Source: JAIBBV01 sp044347745
Lineage (GTDB): Bacteria; Bdellovibrionota_C; UBA2361; JAFLCA01
Assembly (NCBI GenBank): GCA_044347745.1
Contig: JBIKUD010000017.1
Location: forward strand, 1-64,000
Length of the DNA: 64,000 nt
Reading direction: 5' to 3'
Part shown: piece after piece, positions 23,362 to 33,057 of the stretch
How positions within the stretch are numbered: position 1 is the first letter of the stretch
Layout of the letters: every line of letters starts with the position of its first letter
The notes under the pieces: generated by a model
The model's input: only the letters and a program-made list of their open reading frames with translations
Told to the model about the DNA's origin: nothing
The model's database searches: none
Program-made: the position numbers and the translations under genes

Positions 23362-23727
23362 ATGGTTACTCATATTCGTCACTGGATGGCCTACCGCGAA
23401 CTACACGCCCTAGCCCGTCGCGAATCTCTTGCTGGAGTTGAGCCTGAAGCCGTTATTCGTTTGCTGCATGTGTTTGCTCGTTCGGCTGCCTACCGCTCAA
23501 ACTCTCCTTTAGGTTTTTGCAAATTCTTAAATTCTGGATCTGCTCTGAATGGACGAGCCGTAGTTCTAAGACTTTGGGAACTAGCCCGCGCTTGCTTTTT
23601 GTCTGACCAATTTAAACGCGCCAAATGGCACTTAGTAATGGCAAGTTGCACCTCGCTGTATGAAAAGCTTGGAAATATTGCCAATAACGATAAGCCAGAA
23701 GTAGTTCGTTACCGACGAGCCGCCTAA
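23362..23727 (+). CDS. Small hypothetical basic protein
   Basis: The 121-residue product starts at an ATG preceded by AAGGGAAG. It is basic and predicted to be helical (WMAYRELHALARRES, AVVLRLWELARACFLSDQF). No family is recognised. The stop overlaps the end of the convergent uvrC gene by 4 bp. The 240-bp region before it contains a small GC hairpin (gaggcg/cgcctc, near 23121-23142) that may end the protease gene. Confidence 0.55.
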   Translation: MVTHIRHWMAYRELHALARRESLAGVEPEAVIRLLHVFARSAAYRSNSPLGFCKFLNSGSALNGRAVVLRLWELARACFLSDQFKRAKWHLVMASCTSLYEKLGNIANNDKPEVVRYRRAA

Positions 23728-25544
23728 CCTAATCGGCTCAATACTTTTCGAGCCAACCCGAGCGGCATTCTACCCACACGCGCAATCTCCGCTTCTGGCT
23801 GCCCTTTCAGCTTATCAACGCTTCCAAAGTGCAATAATAACCTTTTACGCATATTCGGATTGAGCCCCGCAATCTCATCTAACACTGAGCGCACTGCACG
23901 CTTTGACCTACGCTGACGATGAAAGGTAATTACAAACCGGTGGGTTTCATCGCGAAGACGCTTGAGAAAATGGGTAAGCTCGCTAACGAGAGGTAATTCT
24001 ACTGGCTGCTCTTGACCAGCCAAATAGACGCGCTCCGGCTTATGCACCCCAGCCTCTGCCGCACTACGCTCTTTTGCCAAAGCCACAATCTCAATCGACA
24101 CCCCAAGCGCATCGCGCGCTTCAAGTGCTTTTGAAAGCTGCCCAGCTCCACCATCAATAATTAAAAGATCAGGTAAATCGTTCTCAGCTACACCTCGGCT
24201 CAGACGACGGGTAACTACTTCGTATATTGATGCAAAATCATCGGGGGTATCACCAATATGTAATTTATACTTACGATATTTATCTTTCAGCGGTTCCCCA
24301 TCGTAGAAACACACCAAGGCACCTACGATGTCGGAGCCTTGAAGGTTTGAGATATCAATACACTCTACTCTTCGCGGCGCTTGCTTTAAGCCGCACAAAC
24401 GGGCGAGGGCCTTCGATATCTCAGCACTACGAGTCTCTGAATCAAATACACTGGTAAAATGTTCGCGCGCATTTAACTCGGCTAAACCTACTAGTCGAAC
24501 TTTTACTCCTCGTTGCGGATACACTATTTCCACCCGACGCCCAGCACGTTCACACACGGCGTCGGCTATAAGTGACGCATTGGTCAGTTCAACGCTAACC
24601 ACAATTTCATCAGGAATCTCTCGGCCAGACTCATAATATTGGCCAATAGTTGCCTCCAGCACTTCATCATCACCCACCAAAACTTCACTGAAATTAAAGT
24701 TCTGATTATCGGCGATACGCCCCCTTCTCACTTTAAGTACCGAAACTGCAACCAAGCGCTCCTCGCGATATAGAGCAAACACATCTCTATCTTCGCCCGA
24801 AGATGAGACAAATTGCTGGCCTTCCTTTACATTCTTCAGCACCGTTATTCGATCTCGAATAGATGCAGCGTCTTCGAAACGTAACTCTGCTGATGCCTGC
24901 TCCATCTTCTTTTCAAGTTCTTGAATAAGCGCAGCACTCCGTCCCTCAAGAATAGCTTTTGCCTGACCAACCCATTCGGCATAAAGCGAGGTTGACACCG
25001 GAAGGCAACAGGGCCCGGCACAACGTTTAATCTGATATTCTAGACAAGGCCTTTGCCTATTATAGAAAACAGTATTGGTGCAAGTTCGCAAAGGCACCGT
25101 GCGCTTGATAGTATCAAGCAGGGTTCTGAGCTCGTAATTAAAACTAAAGGGTCCATAATAGCGGGCGCCATCGTCTTCAATTCGCCGAACCAGTTCAAGG
25201 CGCGGCCACTCTGCATCTTCGTCTATGCGGATGCTCAAAAAAGATTTGTCATCTTTCAGGCGAATATTATAGCGCGGTTTATATTTGGCAATTAAATCAC
25301 GTTCGAGAATAAAAGCTTGGTGCTCAGTTCCCGTTACAATATTTTCGATATCGTGTATTCGCTGGAGGAGAAACTGAATCTGCGCCCTGGTGTCTTGGCC
25401 TGAAAAATAGTTTCGTACGCGCTCACGCAGAGATTTTGCCTTTCCGACATATATAACCTCTCCTGCTGAATCGCGCATCACATACACACCAGGATGGCGC
25501 GGGAATGTGGCAATTTTCGCTTTTATATCGTCTAAAACCGCCAT
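23724..25544 (-). CDS. uvrC: Excinuclease ABC subunit C
   Basis: UvrC makes the two incisions around DNA damage in the UvrABC pathway. The 606-residue length is normal. The N-terminal GIY-YIG nuclease is at residues 15-95 (HPGVYVMRDSAGEVIYVGKAKSLRERV), the UVR helix near 205-240, the RNase H-like C-terminal nuclease at about 375-540 (ECIDISNLQGSDIVGALVCF, LLIIDGGAGQLSKALE), and the helix-hairpin-helix at the end. The start lies 3 bp after the uvrB stop, so the two are co-transcribed and probably coupled. Confidence 0.97.
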   Translation of the reverse strand: MAVLDDIKAKIATFPRHPGVYVMRDSAGEVIYVGKAKSLRERVRNYFSGQDTRAQIQFLLQRIHDIENIVTGTEHQAFILERDLIAKYKPRYNIRLKDDKSFLSIRIDEDAEWPRLELVRRIEDDGARYYGPFSFNYELRTLLDTIKRTVPLRTCTNTVFYNRQRPCLEYQIKRCAGPCCLPVSTSLYAEWVGQAKAILEGRSAALIQELEKKMEQASAELRFEDAASIRDRITVLKNVKEGQQFVSSSGEDRDVFALYREERLVAVSVLKVRRGRIADNQNFNFSEVLVGDDEVLEATIGQYYESGREIPDEIVVSVELTNASLIADAVCERAGRRVEIVYPQRGVKVRLVGLAELNAREHFTSVFDSETRSAEISKALARLCGLKQAPRRVECIDISNLQGSDIVGALVCFYDGEPLKDKYRKYKLHIGDTPDDFASIYEVVTRRLSRGVAENDLPDLLIIDGGAGQLSKALEARDALGVSIEIVALAKERSAAEAGVHKPERVYLAGQEQPVELPLVSELTHFLKRLRDETHRFVITFHRQRRSKRAVRSVLDEIAGLNPNMRKRLLLHFGSVDKLKGQPEAEIARVGRMPLGLARKVLSRLG

Positions 25545-25547
25545 GCC

Positions 25548-27584
25548 TTACACTTTCAGAAGTTCAAGCTCAATTCGATTAATCAAATCACGTAACTGCG
25601 CTGCACGCTCAAATTCACGCTTCGCCGCGGCGTCAAACATTTCGGAGCGTAACGTTTGAACCAATTTTTTCTGTTCGTTAGGATCTTTCGGAATCTCTAC
25701 GGTGCGCCCCGCTACTTCCAATTCTGGATTAATCTCGCCCGCTTGACTGTCTCCTAAAGCTGCCTGTTCAGAGCGACGAGCCGAACTTGGCACAATTCCG
25801 TGTGCCTGATTATACTCATCTTGAATTTTGCGGCGCCGTTCGGTCTCCGCAATAGCCTCTTTCATCGAATCGGTGGTTTTATCGGCATATAAAATTACGC
25901 GCCCATGCACATTACGAGCAGCACGGCCCATTATCTGAATTAATGAGCGGGTAGAACGCAAAAATCCTTCTTTATCGGCATCAAGTATGGCAACGAGGCT
26001 AACTTCAACAAGGTCTAGTCCCTCGCGCAGCAAGTTAATACCTATCAAAACGTCAAAATCGCCTCGGCGAAGGCCACGTAGAATTTCTACCCGTTCAATT
26101 GCGTTAATATCTGCGTGCAAATAACGACATTTAATACCAGCTTCACGCAAATATTCGGCCAAATCCTCAGCCATGCGCTTCGTAAGCGTTAATGCCAGCA
26201 CTCGTTCGCCTTGGGCAATGGTTGCTCGTATCTCAGTAAGCAAATCGTCTACCTGATTCAGAGCAGGGCGCACATAGACTTGGGGATCCAAAAGCCCCGT
26301 AGGACGATTTACTTGCTCAAATATATTTCCCGCACTACGTTCAAGCTCGAATTGCGCTGGAGTGGCTGAAACAAAAATAGCTTGGCCACATTTTGCCCAA
26401 AATTCGTCAGCATTTAAGGGGCGATTATCTAAAGCTGATGGTAGGCGAAAACCAAAGTCTACTAAAGTTGTCTTTCGCGCACGATCTCCTCTATACATGG
26501 CGCCAATCTGCGAGACGGTGACGTGACTTTCATCTAAGACAAGCAAAAAATCTTCGGGAAAATAATCAAGCAAGGTGGTTGGCGGCTCTCCAGCCTTGCG
26601 ACCAGCCAAATGTCGGCTATAGTTTTCAATGCCCGGGCAAAAGCCAATTTCTTTTAAGAGCTCCAAATCATAAAGCGTCCGCTGTTCCAGTCTTTGCGCT
26701 TCAAGCAGTTTTCCCATGCTTTGTAATTCGCGTAAGCGCTGAGTAAGCTCTTGTCGAATTAATATGGATGCGCGTTCAACACTCTCTTTGCCAGTCACAT
26801 AATGGCTGACAGGATACACAGCACAGGCGTTCAGAGCCCGGAGAGTGTTACCGGTAATCGAATCAATTTCAGTAATTTCCTCAATTTCGTCGCCAAAAAA
26901 ACTAATTCTGACTGCACGCTCATCTTCGTCGGACGGAAATACATCAACAATGTCGCCTCGAACGCGAAAACTGCCACGAGTAAAATCGACGTCGGCTCGT
27001 GTATATTGCATGTAGACCAATTTTTGCAGCACCTCTTCTCGGGAAATCACTTCACCCGGTTCAAGAAAGAGCATCATATTAAAATAGTCTTCAGGTGCGC
27101 CAAGGCCGTAAATGCAACTGACGCTTGCCACCACAATTGTGTCCCGCGCTTCTAGTAGGGCCCGCGTAGCCGAGTGGCGCATTTTATCTATTTCTTCATT
27201 AATCGCGGCATCCTTCTCAATAAAGGTGTCCGTTGAGGGCACATAGGCTTCTGGCTGATAATAGTCGTAGTAACTTACAAAGTAGCGCACTTTGTTATGC
27301 GGAAAAAACTCGGAGAACTCGCTATAAAGCTGAGCCGCTAATGTTTTGTTCGGCGCAATTACCAATGCAGGACGCTGCAAATTCTGAATAACGTGTGCAA
27401 TGCTAAAGGTTTTTCCTGAGCCGGTTACGCCGAGCAAAGTTTGATTTTGTACGCCAGCTTGAATACTGCGAGTCAGATTAGCGATGGCATGAGGCTGGTC
27501 TCCACGCGGCTCAAAGGGAGAAACAAGTTTAAAAGGTTGTGTGTCGTCTAATTTTCTATTCTTAAATGCGGTGAAGGTGCCCAT
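25548..27584 (-). CDS. uvrB: Excinuclease ABC subunit B
   Basis: UvrB is the damage-verifying helicase-like subunit. The 678-residue length is usual. Motifs include Walker A GVTGSGKTF near residue 54, the beta-hairpin region YYDYYQPEAYVPSTDTFIEKD, DESHV, and helicase motifs V-VI (INLLREGLDLVEVSLVAILDADKEGF, QIMGRAARN). The C-terminal UVR domain (REFERAAQLRDLINRIE) binds UvrC. It lies between the nucleoside phosphorylase gene (11 bp upstream) and uvrC. Confidence 0.98.
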   Translation of the reverse strand: MGTFTAFKNRKLDDTQPFKLVSPFEPRGDQPHAIANLTRSIQAGVQNQTLLGVTGSGKTFSIAHVIQNLQRPALVIAPNKTLAAQLYSEFSEFFPHNKVRYFVSYYDYYQPEAYVPSTDTFIEKDAAINEEIDKMRHSATRALLEARDTIVVASVSCIYGLGAPEDYFNMMLFLEPGEVISREEVLQKLVYMQYTRADVDFTRGSFRVRGDIVDVFPSDEDERAVRISFFGDEIEEITEIDSITGNTLRALNACAVYPVSHYVTGKESVERASILIRQELTQRLRELQSMGKLLEAQRLEQRTLYDLELLKEIGFCPGIENYSRHLAGRKAGEPPTTLLDYFPEDFLLVLDESHVTVSQIGAMYRGDRARKTTLVDFGFRLPSALDNRPLNADEFWAKCGQAIFVSATPAQFELERSAGNIFEQVNRPTGLLDPQVYVRPALNQVDDLLTEIRATIAQGERVLALTLTKRMAEDLAEYLREAGIKCRYLHADINAIERVEILRGLRRGDFDVLIGINLLREGLDLVEVSLVAILDADKEGFLRSTRSLIQIMGRAARNVHGRVILYADKTTDSMKEAIAETERRRKIQDEYNQAHGIVPSSARRSEQAALGDSQAGEINPELEVAGRTVEIPKDPNEQKKLVQTLRSEMFDAAAKREFERAAQLRDLINRIELELLKV

Positions 27585-27595
27585 GGCCTATAAGC

Positions 27596-28519
27596 TTATA
27601 GCTTCCCCAACGCTCGCAAAGCCTGCACTAATTTTTGAGAACTGCGCGCACCTTCAGACATCACTTCTGCCAGATTGGGCTCACTTTCACTTAGTCCAGC
27701 CGCCACGTTCGTAATCACAGAGATTCCTAAAATTCTAACCTCATCGCCTCGCATTTGTTTCAATGCTAGAACTTCCGGCACTGTGGACATGCCAACAGCG
27801 TCAATTACTCGCGTTCCCAGAAAAAGTTGCGAGAGAAACCGAATATCCACGGCCGATTCAAAGCGTGGTCCTGGCACAAACGCATAGGCACCTTGATGTG
27901 CCCTAAGGCCCTGGGCTTCAGCGGCTGCTAAAAAACGCCGCCCCAACTCTAAGTCAAAGGGCTGAGTAATTGGATAAAACTTTGGGCCTAGTGCTGGATG
28001 AGAAATGCCAAATGAAGGGTCTTCTGGAAGGAATAATGAAAGTATTCCATTCAAGACCATTACGTCACCAACTTTGTAGTTTGGATTTATGCTACCAGCC
28101 GCATTGGTGATTACAACCGTATCAACACCAAGACTGGCCATCACGCGCACACCAAATGCGACGTCCTTGGGCCTTAATCCGTCGTGACAATGAACCCGCC
28201 CTTGAAAAAGCGCGACCTCATTACCGTCTAAAGTGCCCACAATTAAATTACCCTGATGTCCCTCTGTCTGCGTCACGGGCATGTGAGGAATGGCGCTGTA
28301 AGGAAGAATAACGCGGGGCTTTACTTCCTCCGCGAAAGTTCCTAGTCCACTACCCAGCACAATTAACGTTTTTGGAATATCGCCAACCTGCGCTTTAATT
28401 TCAGAAGCTGCCTCTTGCATACGGGCAACGTATTGCTCACCTGGCGTACATGCCGGTGCCGGCACAGACCGAAGTGTATTTGGCTCAGGACTATCCTGTG
28501 ATGGAGACAAACCAGTCAT
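27596..28519 (-). CDS. punA: Purine nucleoside phosphorylase
   Basis: PNP cleaves purine (deoxy)ribonucleosides with phosphate for salvage. The 307-residue protein contains the trimeric PNP motifs: LIVLGSGLGTFAEEV, GHQGNLIVG, QGRVHCHDG, VITNAAGSINPNYKVGDVMV, GAYAFVPGPRFES, GMSTVPEVLALKQ and SVITNVAAGL. This places it in the low-molecular-mass trimeric class (guanosine/inosine type). About 28 extra N-terminal residues precede the usual start region. It lies upstream of uvrB in the same direction, and a 14-bp palindrome spans the gap. Confidence 0.93.
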   Translation of the reverse strand: MTGLSPSQDSPEPNTLRSVPAPACTPGEQYVARMQEAASEIKAQVGDIPKTLIVLGSGLGTFAEEVKPRVILPYSAIPHMPVTQTEGHQGNLIVGTLDGNEVALFQGRVHCHDGLRPKDVAFGVRVMASLGVDTVVITNAAGSINPNYKVGDVMVLNGILSLFLPEDPSFGISHPALGPKFYPITQPFDLELGRRFLAAAEAQGLRAHQGAYAFVPGPRFESAVDIRFLSQLFLGTRVIDAVGMSTVPEVLALKQMRGDEVRILGISVITNVAAGLSESEPNLAEVMSEGARSSQKLVQALRALGKL

Positions 28520-28536
28520 AGGCTTTTTTAAAAAAA

Positions 28537-29646
28537 TTAAGACCGTTGTGCGGTTTCTAAAAATGCTGCGGTGGCTGCCTCATCTACTTGAGCAAGCAAG
28601 CTTAAGAATTGTGCCCGCCGCAAATAAAGATGTAGATCATGTTCCCAGGTGAATCCAATTCCACCATGCAATTGAATGGCTGATTCAACAATTGCAGGCA
28701 CCTCCTTGGTTGCAAATGCAAGAGCAGCGCGGCCGGCAAGCTCGCCCTGATCCTGTTTTGCGGCGAGGGACCACGCTGCAAACTGGGAAAGACTACGACT
28801 CGCTTCAGCACGAGAATACATATCTGAAAGTGTATGCTGCACTGCTTGAAAACTGCCAATTTGTTTTCCAAATTGAGTGCGCGTTTTGACGTACTCAGAG
28901 GTTAATGCCACTACGGCTGCTGCAATACCGGATAGCTCTTGAGCCCAGAGCACTTGCAGTTCAAGAGACAAGGATGCTGAAACTGCCGTGGGAAGACGCT
29001 GCGCGTGCACATTAAGTAAAGTAAGCTCATGATAAGGCTGAAGCAAATCAATTACATTCAGAACTTTAGTCTCAATTCGCTGTTCTTTCCCGCCACTAAG
29101 GCGAGCAGCGTACCAGGACTCTCCCTCTGATCCCTTGCCCTTAAAATAAACCAATTCAGCGCCTTTTCCTTCAATTACAAGTGGCAAGCAAACGTCGACG
29201 CGCAAATTGCCACCCTGACTACGCTCGGTCACGGAAGCTGCGTTAGTAAAGGTGGCCAGGGCACAAGCTGCTGGAGGTGCAGCGTGGGCGGCTCGCTCGA
29301 ACACTGGCGCGTCAAAAGCTTTCACAAAACTCGCTGAAAAATCTCCAAGTTGCGTCGGCAGATAACTTGAAAAGAAAGCGATAAGATGGGGAGAGATAGT
29401 GGGCAGTCCAAAACCCGTTTCAAACGCAAATAATCCGAGTTCCTTCAGGGTCAACCGATCTTCGCCCGCTTCAAGGCTAAAAAGATCACAGATGCCAAAC
29501 TCTTGAATAAGCTTTAGTTGAGAAGACCGGTCTTGGTTTACAGCAGGAAGTACCTTTCGACGTTTAGTTGATTCCCATTCACCGGCCAAAAAAGTGCGAT
29601 AGGAGTTTTGAAGCTCAAGCTGCTGACTGGTGAGTGTAAGAGACAT
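28537..29646 (-). CDS. Acyl-CoA dehydrogenase family protein
   Basis: The 369-residue product has the C-terminal acyl-CoA dehydrogenase fold: YVKTRTQFGKQIGSFQAVQHTLSDMYSRAE (FAD-binding helix) and AIQLHGGIGFTWEHDLHLYLRRA near 330-355. The N-terminal half is more diverged than usual, with a short mid beta-domain. The classical catalytic Glu position is not clear, as in the steroid side-chain (FadE28/29-type) subunits that work as heteromers. GAGGATC precedes the ATG. It lies between the DUF59 and PNP genes on the same strand. The substrate is unknown. Confidence 0.85.
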   Translation of the reverse strand: MSLTLTSQQLELQNSYRTFLAGEWESTKRRKVLPAVNQDRSSQLKLIQEFGICDLFSLEAGEDRLTLKELGLFAFETGFGLPTISPHLIAFFSSYLPTQLGDFSASFVKAFDAPVFERAAHAAPPAACALATFTNAASVTERSQGGNLRVDVCLPLVIEGKGAELVYFKGKGSEGESWYAARLSGGKEQRIETKVLNVIDLLQPYHELTLLNVHAQRLPTAVSASLSLELQVLWAQELSGIAAAVVALTSEYVKTRTQFGKQIGSFQAVQHTLSDMYSRAEASRSLSQFAAWSLAAKQDQGELAGRAALAFATKEVPAIVESAIQLHGGIGFTWEHDLHLYLRRAQFLSLLAQVDEAATAAFLETAQRS

Positions 29647-29692
29647 GTCTAGATCCTCTGGTGTTTGATTCGCGGTTTCTCAAAGTTTGGCC

Positions 29693-29983
29693 TCAGAGCA
29701 TTCCAAGCATACCTTTAACATCGTCCGATGGCTCCCAAGGCGGAGTAAAGGTAATTTCAACATCAACTTTCTGAACGCCTGGTAATTTGCCTACTTTTGT
29801 TTTTACTTGGTCAATTAACATAGGGCCAGCAGGGCACATGGGCGAGGTAAAAGTCATTTGAATTCGGACTTCTTCCCCAAGAATTTCAATTCCGTAAATA
29901 AGGCCGAGAAACCAAATATCCAAAAACAGCTCTGGATCTTCTACTGTTTTCAGCATTTCAATTACATCTTCTTTCGTTGCCAT
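29693..29983 (-). CDS. MIP18/DUF59-family protein (SufT/PaaD-like)
   Basis: The 96-residue protein matches the metal-sulfur cluster biosynthesis family: TVEDPELFLDIWFLGLIYGIEI (usual DPELGINIVDLGLVY), the region MTFTSPMCPAGPML with the conserved cysteine, and VEITFTPPWEP. Members act in Fe-S cluster assembly or maturation. The single Cys in MCPAG is conserved in SufT-like proteins. It sits alone upstream of the acyl-CoA dehydrogenase gene; no suf genes are visible. Confidence 0.9.
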   Translation of the reverse strand: MATKEDVIEMLKTVEDPELFLDIWFLGLIYGIEILGEEVRIQMTFTSPMCPAGPMLIDQVKTKVGKLPGVQKVDVEITFTPPWEPSDDVKGMLGML

Positions 29984-30135
29984 GATACAATTCCACAGAA
30001 AGTTGCTTTACTGAATTCTAAGCCGGATTTGCGAGGGGATAAAGTCTGATTCAGGCTTATTTTGAGCTTTTTAGGGGAGAAGCAGAGTGCTCCTGTCTAA
30101 GAATAGAGCCCTAAGCGATAGCGGATTCCAGCCAC

Positions 30136-31389
30136 TTACTTCTTGAGACTACCCAAGCTTCTAAGCAGCAGATTACCATTAAGAGGCTTCGGAATACATG
30201 AATCAGCCACCGTAAGGCCTTCTGGCCCAACTAGGTCAGCATCACCTGCAAGAATAACAGCGGCACCTCGAGCTGGCAGCTCGTTTCGTATACGCCGCGC
30301 CAGATCAACACCTACCTGTGGATTAGAATCAGCATCAATCATTATCGCCTGGTAGTCTCGATGTTCAAGCGCGCGAATAGCGTCGGCTGCCTCTGAAACT
30401 CCATCTACTACGCCGCCCCAGGCCTCTATTAATTTCGCCATCGCATTTCGAGCGGCACTATTTTTATCAACTAACAAAAAGGTTTGCCCCGCAAGTGGAC
30501 GCGTCTCTCCAAGTTTACGCACAAGCATCGTAGAGCTGGGCACTCCAATGGTGGTCTCGTCGGCAGCAACAAGCGGCACGCTGACAGTAAATTTTGCCCC
30601 CTGTCCTTCCTTACTTTCAACTGAAATTTGACCCTTGTTTAGTTCAACTAGGCTCTTACACAAAGCTAAACCAAGACCAATGCCAACTTGCGAGCGGTTT
30701 TCATCACGTTCGTAGCGGGAATATAACTGAAAAAGCTTAGGAATTTGTTCTGGGGGAATACCTGGGCCCGAATCCTCAACCTCAATACACAAATGTCCGT
30801 CTTCGCCAGTAAGCATCCGTACCACTACTTTTCCCGAGTACGGAGTAAATTTAATTGCATTGTGCGTAAGATTAAAAATAACCTGTTTAAAATGTCTGCC
30901 ATCCACCCAGCACTGAACAGGCCCACAGGCATTTTCATAAGTGAGATCAATTTTTTTACGTTGTGCATTTGCTCGTAACAAGCCCAGCACTGAGTCTATG
31001 ACCGGCTCTATCTCTAATTGTTTTGGCGCACATTCAAGCAATCCACTCTCACCGCGGCTCACGTCCAAAAAGTCGCTTACCAGCCTAAGTAGGTTTTCGC
31101 CGTAGTCACGAATATATCTTAATGACTGACGATGATCCGGATCCAGTTTTGGCCCTAACAGAAGATCAAGAGTTTCAGCCGAGCATAAGATGGCTGTAAG
31201 TGGATTTTTAATTTCATGTGCCACTTCATTGGCAAGGTTTCCACGCAGTTGTAATTGACTCTGCAAATCGAGCACTTGAGTTCGAAATCGCTGCAACTCG
31301 GTAACTGTGCGGCGGTGGTCAAGGTAGGCGCGACGAAGCGCGGCGCAGGCCCCCACAAATGCAACTATAGATATCAGTAAAGCCGACAC
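30136..31389 (-). CDS. Hybrid sensor histidine kinase with divergent receiver
   Basis: The 417-residue protein starts at GTG 31389 with one N-terminal membrane helix and no sizeable external domain. The HisKA helix has phosphoacceptor H58 (VAHEIKNPLT), followed by HATPase motifs NLTHNAIKF, EDSGPGIP and GIGLGLAL. A C-terminal receiver-like domain (about 300-415) keeps MIDADSNP and the KP pair, but its N-terminal acidic pair reads VDKN and the switch Thr position reads ILAGD. It therefore may not be normally phosphorylated. No partner regulator is adjacent. Confidence 0.88.
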   Translation of the reverse strand: MSALLISIVAFVGACAALRRAYLDHRRTVTELQRFRTQVLDLQSQLQLRGNLANEVAHEIKNPLTAILCSAETLDLLLGPKLDPDHRQSLRYIRDYGENLLRLVSDFLDVSRGESGLLECAPKQLEIEPVIDSVLGLLRANAQRKKIDLTYENACGPVQCWVDGRHFKQVIFNLTHNAIKFTPYSGKVVVRMLTGEDGHLCIEVEDSGPGIPPEQIPKLFQLYSRYERDENRSQVGIGLGLALCKSLVELNKGQISVESKEGQGAKFTVSVPLVAADETTIGVPSSTMLVRKLGETRPLAGQTFLLVDKNSAARNAMAKLIEAWGGVVDGVSEAADAIRALEHRDYQAIMIDADSNPQVGVDLARRIRNELPARGAAVILAGDADLVGPEGLTVADSCIPKPLNGNLLLRSLGSLKK

Positions 31390-31764
31390 AGTGTATACTT
31401 CTCATTGTATCAGCTCTCTACTGAGGCGCGTGCGCGCAAGATTAAGGGGCTCTTACTTGCTCACACATTGAAGAGAACTTGGTAATTAACTAGATAAAAT
31501 ATCGACCTAAAAAACTCGAGGCTGAAGGTAAAAATGAGGTAGAATACGCCAATATATTCCGTAGGTTATGCCTAAGTTAGCAGACTGTGTAGCCAGGCAT
31601 TTTGTTTAGTGTACGACTTACTGAGACTGAAAGGTGGCATTTTTCAGGGTCGGGGTCTCGACCAGGTGCTGGAGAAACGGATAACCGGTGCAGGGTCCGG
31701 GTCAGGGACAGTGAGCGGCCCAAATGCAATCAGCCCAAGGGAAACGAGAGCTACCCTTTCCAAA
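31390..31764. other. Intergenic region with a GC-rich block and no clear gene
   Basis: This 375-bp region lies upstream of the hybrid kinase and downstream of the exported protein gene (both minus strand). The part 31640-31740 is GC-rich with repeated ggtc/gggtc words and looks able to fold, but matches no riboswitch I know. Short plus-strand frames cross it without ribosome sites. Confidence 0.4.
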
Positions 31765-33015
31765 CTAGAGCAACCCCTCTTTCCACAGCTTTCGTATTTC
31801 TTTCGCCTTTTTTAAGGCTACTGACCGAGCACTCATACATTGCTTAATTTTGACCGGTGTCTTTTTTGAAATTTTTGATATTGATTTAAGCAGCGGTGTG
31901 GCCAAACTTCCGTCGGGATTCATAGCAAGAATTGAGGACTTCATACCCGAACTAGTAAGTGAAGTTGCCACTCCTGCCGCTTTTTTAAGTGCTGAACAGC
32001 TTTTAGCTTTTTTAAGACTCTTAATTAACTGTTCAGTCTTTTTATAACCGCTGACCACGTTCTGACGCTGCTTAGAATTTGGATCTAACAAAACAGCAAT
32101 GCGCCTGGTGTTATTGGGAAGGCGCACATCACAGAGATTCGAAGAAACTTGTACCTCTAGTTCTGCACGACGCAGCCCACCTGCAATTTCATCCCCATCT
32201 ACCCAGCGCACCGAGGCACTCAAAATATCTTTTGTGGCGCGTGGCAAAATGGTTGCACCAGCCATCAACAAAGAGCTGGTTCCCACAAATTGGCCACTCC
32301 CTTTTGAGAATTCAAACTGCAAGGCAACGTTTGAAGCATCGTCAGGGCCATAGTTTGCAACTTCAACCTTGTATGTTCTACGCGCACCAAGAGGCAAAAC
32401 GCCTAAGGGGCTTGGTGCCGTCACATTAAGATCTGCGCTCGCTCCATTGGCGCAGCTAAGAATCACATTATCTATTTGGGCCTGCGCAGGCGATACAGAG
32501 GCTGGACTCACAAACCGAAAACGTATGTGTGAAGTTGAGAGCCCAGAGCCAGAAAAAGCGGTTAAAGGCACTTGCAACGACGAAAAAGCAGCCAGTGACT
32601 GCCATTCCGAAACTTGCACCCACTGCGAATCGTTAAACCGTTTTGCCTCAAGTAAGAGGCGTGCATCCGCAAGCGGGTTCTCCAAGTAGGCACGAAATGA
32701 AAGTGTTGCATTACTTAAACAAGAAAGGTCGAAATCGTACGATTCCATTACGGCATCAACTACGTGCAAGCTTTGAGCGTTTATACACGCAGCGTTGCCA
32801 GTTCCCGAGGCGAGATTTGCGCCAGCACAAGAATTTAACTCACCCCAATTTGCGATCGGCGAAGTTAGCGACTCAAAAATAAAACTGTGGTCAAAACTCT
32901 CCTCAAAATCAATTGCAGCACCATTGCAGCTAATGCCATGAGCAAACGACTCTTTTGCGGTTAAGGCAAAAAAGACAAACACTAGAGCCACTAATAGGCG
33001 CAAAAAAGGAAACAT
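31765..33015 (-). CDS. Exported protein with CARDB/DUF11-like domain
   Basis: The 416-residue protein has a signal peptide (LLVALVFVFFALTAKESFA). Residues about 35-190 look like a MAM/concanavalin-type beta domain (SFRAYLENPLADARLLLEAK, HIRFRFVSPASVSPAQAQIDNVILSC). Residues 195-305 resemble a CARDB/DUF11 adhesion module (YKVEVANYGPDDASNVALQFEF). The last 100 residues are Lys/Ser-rich with two cysteines. It is probably periplasmic or cell-surface with an adhesive or structural role; no enzyme motif is seen. Confidence 0.7.
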   Translation of the reverse strand: MFPFLRLLVALVFVFFALTAKESFAHGISCNGAAIDFEESFDHSFIFESLTSPIANWGELNSCAGANLASGTGNAACINAQSLHVVDAVMESYDFDLSCLSNATLSFRAYLENPLADARLLLEAKRFNDSQWVQVSEWQSLAAFSSLQVPLTAFSGSGLSTSHIRFRFVSPASVSPAQAQIDNVILSCANGASADLNVTAPSPLGVLPLGARRTYKVEVANYGPDDASNVALQFEFSKGSGQFVGTSSLLMAGATILPRATKDILSASVRWVDGDEIAGGLRRAELEVQVSSNLCDVRLPNNTRRIAVLLDPNSKQRQNVVSGYKKTEQLIKSLKKAKSCSALKKAAGVATSLTSSGMKSSILAMNPDGSLATPLLKSISKISKKTPVKIKQCMSARSVALKKAKEIRKLWKEGLL

Positions 33016-33057
33016 GCCGCTACTCCAGAAACCTAAGTCTTTAAGGGCTTAAAAAGC

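Noticed and set aside
32079..32882. Plus-strand frames opposite the exported CARDB-like protein
   Set aside because: They are antisense shadows of a well supported secreted protein and carry no ribosome sites.
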